A stretch of 34,338 nucleotides of DNA from a virus. This document shows positions 28,726-34,338 of this stretch, piece after piece. The DNA lies in IMG/VR virus record IMGVR_UViG_3300023174_004928, positions 1-34,338 of that record, one strand, 5' to 3'. The notes under the pieces were generated by a model. The model had not been told where the DNA came from. It made no database searches and saw nothing but the letters and a program-made list of their open reading frames with translations. The translations under genes and the position numbers were made by a program. How positions within the stretch are numbered: position 1 is the first letter of the stretch; the number at the start of each line of letters is the position of its first letter.

Positions 28726-30306
28726 TTATAACACATATCCCATGGCTTGTGCAATTTCTGGATGAGAATTTGCAAAATTTTCCCCACGAATTTTATCTTT
28801 TGATCTCACATACTCACAAAACTCTTTGCCGTCAGATGTAACAGAATTTTCAATATGTTGAATTACATAATTTAGTTTTTGTAGGTCAAAATCGTTGAAT
28901 GCACTGTGTGAAAATTTATTCAATATCATGTTTTTGGCTGCCTGGGTCAATTGATTGATATTCAAGTAATCGGGCTGTTGCAACACATTGTAAAAATAAT
29001 GATCTATATTCTTGGTTTTTAGCCATTGAATTAATTCTGGAATATAAAACACATTTTGGATATTAACTGTAATACTGACACCAATTTTTACAAATTGATT
29101 TTTTTGTTTCAAAGAAATAAATTTTTCTAAATTGGTTTCAACCTTGTGCCATTCTGCACCACTGCGTTCAACTTCAAATCGTTTGCCTATATTGTCTATG
29201 CTAACAGTGATTGTGAATCGTCCAAATTGATCAACTTTATCAAATATGTCAGGATACTGAGTACCATTGGTTGTAAATTCAAAAAAAGAAGATTTGCTGT
29301 GTCCAGTGTCTACTAGATGTTGCATAAATTCTAAATTTTCTTTTAACAACAATGGTTCACCACCTAAAAATTCAAATGTAGAAATTTTTGGAACATGATT
29401 TTTTAAATCTGCCCAAAAATGTTTGTTGTCTTTGGCCCAGGTATTGTTTTTTGATAATAGATACACAGGATGAGTGTTGACTTGTTGCTTTGGCACCAAC
29501 GATAATTCTTCAGCGGCAATCACAGAACTAAAAAATGGACTGCAAATTCTGCATTTTGAATTGCAAAGATTACCAAAATGCCCGCCTATGTATCCAAGAT
29601 TGTTTTGGTAATCCTCGCTTTCCCAGTCAATCAGTCCGTATATATTTTGCATTTTGTGTTTGGCTAGAGATCTTCTGGATTCGCCGCCAGTAGACTCAAT
29701 TCGAATACACGCATCACATTGCACTGGGGTTGTGCCTTGTCTAAATGAGTGTCTCAAATTTTTCATGTAGGTGCTTGATAATATTTGATCTATAGTATGT
29801 TCACGTACATCAAATGCATGGTCGTTGTCATCTTTTATAACATCGTTGAAATCACAACAAACAGCAACTTTACTGTCAGGTCTTACATGCAAACCTGCCC
29901 AGGCATGAGCACACATGTGATTTGATGGGTTAAACATGGGTTCAGTAGCACACTCAAGTGATTGACTGGGTACAACAAATGGCACCTGTTGAATCTGTAT
30001 TGGTTGTGCTAGTTTTTGAAAGTATTCAATGGTGTCAGACTGATCAGAAATCAACAGCACAAAATAATGTGATATATCCAAATAATCAACTATGTCTATC
30101 ACATGATCCAATGTTGTTGATTGCAAAGTAGAAAAATTTAAAAAAACAAATCTATAATCATCAGAATACTTTGGCTGCTGATATTTTTTAAGAATTTTAT
30201 ACAAAGTAGAACTAGACTGACGTTCTAGATCTTCTAAAAACAACACACAATCAACTGTGTATTTTGTTTCTAAAGTTGTTTTTAACTTTTCCAAAGATAG
30301 AGACAT
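28726..30306 (-). CDS. Radical SAM protein with N-terminal auxiliary-cluster cysteines (twitch/SPASM-like)
   Basis: A 526-residue protein. The radical SAM motif CNSKCRIC (Cys248, Cys252, Cys255) is followed by FEFLGGEPLLLKE (about 311-323). N-terminal to it, MCAHAWAGLHVRPDSKVAVCCDFND plus CDAC (Cys132, Cys150, Cys151, Cys197, Cys200) make a further iron-sulfur site of the kind in SPASM/twitch proteins, here placed before rather than after the barrel. The first 110 residues are a separate domain without recognised motifs. The family group modifies peptides or sugars. It differs enough from 5240-6655 that the two are paralogues in class, not duplicates. AT-rich. Confidence 0.85.
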   Translation of the reverse strand: MSLSLEKLKTTLETKYTVDCVLFLEDLERQSSSTLYKILKKYQQPKYSDDYRFVFLNFSTLQSTTLDHVIDIVDYLDISHYFVLLISDQSDTIEYFQKLAQPIQIQQVPFVVPSQSLECATEPMFNPSNHMCAHAWAGLHVRPDSKVAVCCDFNDVIKDDNDHAFDVREHTIDQILSSTYMKNLRHSFRQGTTPVQCDACIRIESTGGESRRSLAKHKMQNIYGLIDWESEDYQNNLGYIGGHFGNLCNSKCRICSPFFSSVIAAEELSLVPKQQVNTHPVYLLSKNNTWAKDNKHFWADLKNHVPKISTFEFLGGEPLLLKENLEFMQHLVDTGHSKSSFFEFTTNGTQYPDIFDKVDQFGRFTITVSIDNIGKRFEVERSGAEWHKVETNLEKFISLKQKNQFVKIGVSITVNIQNVFYIPELIQWLKTKNIDHYFYNVLQQPDYLNINQLTQAAKNMILNKFSHSAFNDFDLQKLNYVIQHIENSVTSDGKEFCEYVRSKDKIRGENFANSHPEIAQAMGYVL

Positions 30307-30611
30307 TAACTCTTTAGAGATTCAAATGTAACAATTTTGGCCAGTGCCGAACCAAGATCTTGATCTGGATGTACAATGTGCAACTCACAGCAGTGTTGAT
30401 CCCGGCGGTCATCATATCTGTTGTACTCTACCATCATGCCACCATTGGCACGATACACAGTGAAATTCATTCTGTGTCGACTGGTACCAATGTTGGCACT
30501 GTCCTGGCTCTTTAGGCCACTGGTGATGCTAGGTGATACTTCGTACAGTATTTCTTCACGTTGTCTAATGCGCTTGGCACGTTTCAATATCCAGTTGTCT
30601 AGCCATTTCAT
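30306..30611 (-). CDS. Conserved phage protein, 101 aa, unknown function
   Basis: MKWLDNWILKRAKRIRQREE gives a basic amphipathic helix at the N-terminus that may bind membrane or nucleic acid, followed by a basic middle (NIGTSRHRMNFTVYRANGGM) and a strand-rich end (CCELHIVHPDQDLG). Coupled on both sides (ATGA with 30608-31105, TAATG-type with the radical SAM gene). I recognise it only as a small phage hypothetical. Confidence 0.75.
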   Translation of the reverse strand: MKWLDNWILKRAKRIRQREEILYEVSPSITSGLKSQDSANIGTSRHRMNFTVYRANGGMMVEYNRYDDRRDQHCCELHIVHPDQDLGSALAKIVTFESLKS

Positions 30612-31105
30612 AATTTACTATCGCCTTTGTAATCATCCCAACTGGTAAATGTTTCACGGCTCATCAGGCTGTGCAGACTGTGGCACCAGACGCCGGGATT
30701 GGTAGCGTCAAAGTCCTTGTCATCTATTTTTAACATTGTATTATAATTCCACAGCTTTGTATACGGTACACTTATTCGAATCTGTGGAATAAAGTTGCGA
30801 TAGTCACACAATGATCCATCATTGAACTGTTCCACTGCTGAAATGGGAATGTCCAGGGTACAAAGATAATCACGTTCCAAAAAGTATGTGATCATGCTTT
30901 CCCATCGTTGCCATTCCAGTGCGTCCTTGGGATCAAAGCTGTGATTGGCACCAAAGAAAATGTGCTCACAACTTGCCATTTTGGCTGCAATGGTATCCAC
31001 TGACTGAACACCAACCACGAACAATGTCGGCCGACCAAATGCCGGAGTGCGTTCTACTTCCGTGCCTTTGAAAAAGTCAACGTTGTCATGTCCTTCACGT
31101 TTCAT
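30608..31105 (-). CDS. Conserved phage protein next to DpdA (KREGHDNVDFFKGTEVERTPA type)
   Basis: A 165-residue protein with characteristic blocks: MKREGHDNVDFFKGTEVERTPAFG, TLFVVGVQSVDTIA, HIFFGANHSFDP, LCTLDIPISAVEQ, KIDDKDFDATNPGVWCHSLHSLM. I associate this family with T4-like marine phages, where it is hypothetical. It directly follows the DpdA-like gene with a 4-base overlap, so a part in DNA base insertion or later modification is a reasonable guess. It has no zinc motif and no recognised nucleotide-binding loop. Confidence 0.8.
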   Translation of the reverse strand: MKREGHDNVDFFKGTEVERTPAFGRPTLFVVGVQSVDTIAAKMASCEHIFFGANHSFDPKDALEWQRWESMITYFLERDYLCTLDIPISAVEQFNDGSLCDYRNFIPQIRISVPYTKLWNYNTMLKIDDKDFDATNPGVWCHSLHSLMSRETFTSWDDYKGDSKL

Positions 31106-32628
31106 ACTGTGGCCTCTAATCGATCAAGTTTGCTGGAATCAAAATCTTCTTGTTCAGTTTGTTCATACTCAAACAGTGCATTGAACTGGCTACGTGCATT
31201 CATGGCCTTCTTGCCCTTGAAGCCACGTGTGCCCACAATCTCCATCCAGTAATTGCTGTAATATTCAATAATGGCTTCTGACTCCGCACGAGTGGGTGCG
31301 GCAAATATGGCTTCTACAATGTCTTCAAACTTGGCATAGTCTCCGCCTTGTCGACGCATCATGGCAGGATGTTCTCCTGCATCAAAACGTCTATTGGCTT
31401 CTTGCACAGCAGTCAAGTGCATCCAAACATTGTGACCCATCAACAATGCATATGAGAATGAATCCCATGATGTTTTGCCTTCTTTTCCATTTTTATTTAG
31501 GTCGCCGGGTGCGTAGATGCAGATATCTTTCATAGTAAACAAGTCACTCAAAGGACTGTCTTCCCAACGTGGATATATGCCATCTGCCACAACACCATCA
31601 CTCCACTTGCGTGTGTCTGTGGCATATTTCTTGTCATCTGCTGACGGTGCCATTCTATAACTCCACTTGGAATCATGTTCAAACACATTTTCAAAGTACA
31701 CTTGTCCATTGGCTGTGGCGAGGAATGGACTGGCACAATCAAAGGAGATAGAGAATGCGGGATTAGCGTATTTTCTAACGGCCCTTTGAATCACGGTGAG
31801 TAGCACAGCCCATTCCAACTTGCTTGTACCCAAGAAGTGCATCCAATCGTGTGTGCCTTCTTGTAACAATCCATCATATTTCAGTGCAATCAATCTACGC
31901 AAAACCAAATGCACGTCACACATGTTCTGACCGCCCATAGCCCAGCCATCAAAGTGTGTGTCTGGATACACAGCAGGGTCACAATACTGCTTCATGGTTT
32001 GATACCATGTTTCTGCCGAGGTATGATTATCGCCTTGCAACACGTTTAAAAATTTAGCACCACCGTTGGCCTTGCCACGACGATGCCGCATAAAGTATTC
32101 ATTGTTGTACTTGGTGGCATCCACTGCTTCTTCCAGTGTTCGAATACCACAAGCATCCGATGCTTTTTTATCATGGATGACCCAGGTAGGGATGTCAAGA
32201 ATCATTCCATAGTCACTGACAGTATCCAACCACTTCAAGATGGACGAACGTTTCTTTTCGGCCTTGACGCAACCTGAGTTGGCCTTCCAGTCGCCTTCCC
32301 ACAAGCCCTTGGCAATCTGGAATCCACCTGAATCGCCCAGCATGAATGTACCAGGTTCACGATTGCGAACCATGTCTTCTGACCAGTCTTGCTTGTTCAA
32401 ATCCAAGTTGGCATGGCCACCGGAGTACAGGCTCCACCGGTAGGGAAACAATGCTTTCTGACTGTTGAGCCAGTTCATCTGTTCCATGTCAGTTAGCCCT
32501 TGTGGAAATCTTGCAGGATCCACATACGGCTCGTTGCGTTGTTTGCCTACAAATGTGGCATAGAAACCTGATATGGCCGGTAAGAACACAGCGTAATCAT
32601 TTTGTTTAGCGGTTAAGTTATCTTGCAT
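31102..32628 (-). CDS. dpdA: DpdA-like (tRNA-guanine transglycosylase family) DNA 7-deazaguanine insertion enzyme
   Basis: A 508-residue protein of the TGT fold. MLGDSGGFQIAKG at 96-108 corresponds to the TGT DSGGFQ motif (general-base Asp99). VLQGDN (196-201), GWAMGGQ (228-234) and FLGTSK (265-270) match later TGT blocks, and SISFDCASPF holds Asp297 in the FDC-x-x-P position of the TGT nucleophile. The zinc-binding Cys cluster of bacterial TGT is not seen, which fits the DpdA group that acts on DNA. Such enzymes swap guanine in DNA for a 7-deazaguanine (preQ0 or derivative). Its place in the sliding-clamp operon fits a replication-time role. Confidence 0.85.
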   Translation of the reverse strand: MQDNLTAKQNDYAVFLPAISGFYATFVGKQRNEPYVDPARFPQGLTDMEQMNWLNSQKALFPYRWSLYSGGHANLDLNKQDWSEDMVRNREPGTFMLGDSGGFQIAKGLWEGDWKANSGCVKAEKKRSSILKWLDTVSDYGMILDIPTWVIHDKKASDACGIRTLEEAVDATKYNNEYFMRHRRGKANGGAKFLNVLQGDNHTSAETWYQTMKQYCDPAVYPDTHFDGWAMGGQNMCDVHLVLRRLIALKYDGLLQEGTHDWMHFLGTSKLEWAVLLTVIQRAVRKYANPAFSISFDCASPFLATANGQVYFENVFEHDSKWSYRMAPSADDKKYATDTRKWSDGVVADGIYPRWEDSPLSDLFTMKDICIYAPGDLNKNGKEGKTSWDSFSYALLMGHNVWMHLTAVQEANRRFDAGEHPAMMRRQGGDYAKFEDIVEAIFAAPTRAESEAIIEYYSNYWMEIVGTRGFKGKKAMNARSQFNALFEYEQTEQEDFDSSKLDRLEATV

Positions 32629-32824
32629 TTTGAGTTTTTGTTTTAGTATTCCAATTTACTTCGTGATATAAACCTAAAATATCTAAATCATGTATAAACT
32701 TAACACAGTGATGCCAAGTTTTTGTTGCTTTATTACAATGTAGAGAAAAATAAAGAGATTTAAATCTCAATGTACAAATCAATGTGTACCTATTATTGAA
32801 ATAATAATAGTTAATTTTACGCAT
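32618..32824 (-). CDS. Small ORF between the membrane protein and DpdA-like genes, 68 aa
   Basis: An AT-rich frame from ATG at 32824, overlapping the stop of the DUF2061 gene by 8 bases and the start of the DpdA-like gene by 11. The product (MRKINYYYFNNRYTLICTLRFK... ending DLDILGLYHEVNWNTKTKTQN) is protein-like, with many Tyr, Lys and Thr and a helical middle. The two overlaps and the lack of any other gene in these 190 bases favour a real gene, though no family or ribosome binding site is recognised. Confidence 0.5.
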   Translation of the reverse strand: MRKINYYYFNNRYTLICTLRFKSLYFSLHCNKATKTWHHCVKFIHDLDILGLYHEVNWNTKTKTQNAR

Positions 32825-33023
32825 CAATTCGACCCCACTTGATTTTTAACCATACTCGTTCGTGGATGTAATAATCTATGCTGAGCATGATGTGTAAGGC
32901 TGTGGCAAATCCTGTGGCCGAAGCAATGTCACCAGTGAACAACCAAGTCCAAAATATAGTAAACAACCATGCGGTTATTCTATATGTGATCATTTTTGTT
33001 AGAGTTCTAGCTTTGGTTTCCAT
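32817..33023 (-). CDS. DUF2061-type small membrane protein
   Basis: A 68-residue protein starting METKARTLTKMITYRITAW, then two hydrophobic helices (about 15-30 and 35-52), then HERVWLKIKWG. This pattern (ETKxRTLxKxxTYR ... SIDYYIHERVW) is the DUF2061 family of small bacterial membrane proteins with unknown function. It is coupled to the sliding clamp gene by a 1-base overlap of stop and start. Why a phage places it between clamp and DpdA-like gene is not clear. Confidence 0.85.
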   Translation of the reverse strand: METKARTLTKMITYRITAWLFTIFWTWLFTGDIASATGFATALHIMLSIDYYIHERVWLKIKWGRIDA

Positions 33024-33745
33024 TACTTGCTCTGTGCAGGTAAAATATAGTTGTAAACAGCCACACCTGAATCCACAGTGATCTTGGCAGCACCATCATC
33101 TGAAATGCGGATGGTCTTGTCCCCGGTCAGGGCCATGATGGCCATGAACTGTGTGGCCGGCCATGACCAAGTGCGTTTCAATTGACCATTTACGCCTGCA
33201 TGGAACACAAAGTTACCTGCATGTGTGCTATGGTCACCAAAGAAAAACTTCAAATCGCCGTTTTCAGTCCGAGCCTGGAAGTTGGGCTCTTCAGCATTGG
33301 CCTGTGCCTGCATACGCAATCGTTGAATAGCAGCCACAGTGGGTTCAAATTCAATGTGCCATGTGACGCCTTTGAACTTGGGTGTTTTGAGTTTGTCGTT
33401 CACAATCTCTGCGGCCATAAAACGATATGTGTTGCGAAAATCTCCGCCAGCGTTTTCAAACTCAATACCGTCAGGTGCTCCTGTGGCCTTCTTGGTCAAT
33501 TTTAATTTGGCGTTTTCTTTGTATTCCTGCAAGTTCAACAAAATTTTTAACTTGTTCAAGTTGGGCATGCCAAATGTGCCCACAAAGTCTGCGTGTGGGT
33601 TTTTAAACTCACCTTCCAAAACTACTGACAAATCCTCAGCTACACCCACAATGGCTGTGCTTTTGTCGTCACCAGTGATCTTGATCAAGTCAATGCAGCC
33701 AAGATCGTGTGTGTGTTCTACCAAGTCTTTAAGATAATCTCTCAT
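33023..33745 (-). CDS. DNA polymerase sliding clamp (gp45-type)
   Basis: A 240-residue protein with the two-domain, beta-rich pattern of T4-type clamps: GCIDLIKITGDDKSTAIVGVAEDLSVVLEGEF, TFGMPNLNKLKILLNLQEYKENAKL, DFRNTYRFMAAEIVN, then the second domain with VTWHIEFEPTVAAIQRLR and LKFFFGDHSTHAGNFVFHAG. I recognise this as the clamp of T4-like and marine phages. It holds the DNA polymerase on DNA and, in T4, is also needed for late transcription. It has its own promoter and AGGAG site, and starts the long unit through the DpdA-like gene. Confidence 0.88.
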   Translation of the reverse strand: MRDYLKDLVEHTHDLGCIDLIKITGDDKSTAIVGVAEDLSVVLEGEFKNPHADFVGTFGMPNLNKLKILLNLQEYKENAKLKLTKKATGAPDGIEFENAGGDFRNTYRFMAAEIVNDKLKTPKFKGVTWHIEFEPTVAAIQRLRMQAQANAEEPNFQARTENGDLKFFFGDHSTHAGNFVFHAGVNGQLKRTWSWPATQFMAIMALTGDKTIRISDDGAAKITVDSGVAVYNYILPAQSK

Positions 33746-33765
33746 GTGTACTCCTATGTTGTATG

Positions 33766-33794
33766 ATTATATAGATTTTTTTACTGATTAGCAA
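33766..33794 (-). promoter_or_regulatory. Sigma-70-type promoter of the sliding clamp unit
   Basis: TTGCTA (33794-33789), 17-base spacer, TATAAT (33771-33766), then ACATAGGAG and ATG at 33745. The -35 box lies inside the last codons of the upstream methyltransferase-like gene. Confidence 0.8.
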
Positions 33795-34338
33795 CTATTT
33801 TGGCCAGAGTCTGACCACCTCTAAGGGATTTGATTTCGCCGGGTTTTTTAATTTCTAACCAGGCAAGATCGCCCTGTCCGCGATGTCTGTCTAGGATTTC
33901 AAATCCCACAGAGAGGGCATGCGCTACAACTTCGGTTCCGGGTGTGTAGCACATGAAATCTTTTTCTGCAAGTGCCGCACCTTGCCGCCAATCACAATCA
34001 TTAAATGTGAATAACGCAACTCCTCCAGGTCTGAGTTTGGCATATATTTGGTCAATGTATCGGCGCAACACTGGCATGGGTTTAAAATTAAAATAGTTGT
34101 AGGCAAACACAAATCCAAATTGTCCGTCTGGCAATTGCCACATGGCATTTTCATTTTTGGTATCGTCAATGGCATATGGACGCAGTCGTCGACGATACTC
34201 TACAGTAAATTGATTCAGCGCAGGTTCTAACAATTCCAAATTGTGATCTACCACGTACAATGGATCCAACGGCACTAGATGTTCTATGAACTTTTCTAAT
34301 CCTGGTCTGATGATCATGCCAGGCACACGCCAATCTGT
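33781..34338 (-). CDS. Methyltransferase-like phage protein, N-terminus missing (runs off right edge)
   Basis: The frame is open from the right edge (34338) to the stop at 33781, giving 185 residues. The beginning TDWRVPGMIIRPGLEKFIEHLVPLDPLYVVDHN is a pattern I recall from phage proteins with a class I methyltransferase fold; QFGFVFAYNYFNFKP and LRPGGVALFTFNDCDWRQ match motifs IV-VI of that fold. The SAM-binding motif I would lie in or just after the VVDHNLELLE strand. A role in modifying phage DNA or a small molecule is possible. A GTG near 34326 might be mistaken for the start, but no ribosome binding site supports it. Confidence 0.7.
   Translation of the reverse strand, partial: TDWRVPGMIIRPGLEKFIEHLVPLDPLYVVDHNLELLEPALNQFTVEYRRRLRPYAIDDTKNENAMWQLPDGQFGFVFAYNYFNFKPMPVLRRYIDQIYAKLRPGGVALFTFNDCDWRQGAALAEKDFMCYTPGTEVVAHALSVGFEILDRHRGQGDLAWLEIKKPGEIKSLRGGQTLAKIVANQ

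Noticed and set aside
1-34338. CRISPR array or insertion sequence
   Set aside because: No regularly spaced repeats and no transposase were seen. The only nuclease of mobile-element type is the GIY-YIG protein, which shows no intron or inserted-gene context.

Overview
The window is a stretch of a large tailed-phage genome, most likely a lytic marine or freshwater myovirus-type phage related to T4-like phages and cyanophages. The evidence is a gp45-type sliding clamp, a FEN-type 5'-3' exonuclease, a MazG-type pyrophosphohydrolase, three tRNA genes, very dense packing with ATGA/TAATG overlaps, and many small proteins of types I recognise from large marine phages. No structural, packaging or polymerase gene is present, so the host cannot be named. 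The phage uses canonical sigma-70-type promoters (TTGACN, 17 bp, TATAAT), which suits an ordinary bacterial host with a sigma-70-like factor.

Layout: almost everything is on the minus strand, so transcription runs from high to low coordinates. (1) 34338-24590: a methyltransferase-like gene entering from the right edge, then a long unit with its own promoter: sliding clamp, a DUF2061 membrane protein, a small ORF, a DpdA-like DNA transglycosylase, two conserved phage proteins, a radical SAM protein, a PTPS/QueD-like protein, a methyltransferase, a glycosyltransferase, a UDP-hexose 4-epimerase and a short DegT-type aminotransferase. (2) 24593-23172: FolE and a sulfotransferase-like protein. (3) 23110-21650: a lipoprotein with FG-GAP/VCBS calcium-loop repeats. 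(4) 21653-19575: small proteins, a Bax-inhibitor-1 family membrane protein and a HIT hydrolase. (5) 19540-4434: QueD, then a long chain with a glycosyltransferase, an E1 alpha/beta thiamine-diphosphate enzyme pair, an SDR, a short UDP-sugar dehydrogenase, an epimerase, SGNH-fold proteins, QueE, a cytidylyltransferase-like protein, the 5'-3' exonuclease, MazG and a twitch-type radical SAM protein. (6) 4354-3668: a single plus-strand SGNH-like gene. (7) 3574-445: a GIY-YIG nuclease and a run of small conserved phage proteins under three consensus promoters. (8) 433-1: a promoter, tRNA-Ile2/Met, tRNA-Arg, tRNA-Leu and the start of one more gene.

Two themes tie the window together. First, FolE, QueD, QueE and a DpdA-like transglycosylase make up most of a pathway that builds a 7-deazaguanine base and inserts it into phage DNA, probably against host restriction. 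QueC is not in the window, so the final base is undetermined. Second, there is a large sugar, glycan and surface-chemistry set (glycosyltransferases, sugar dehydrogenases and epimerases, nucleotidyltransferase, aminotransferase, SGNH-fold proteins, sulfotransferase-like protein) into which an E1 alpha/beta pair is inserted without E2 or E3. That pair is the most unusual enzyme in the window. The assignments rest on motif reading alone; no database search was run.
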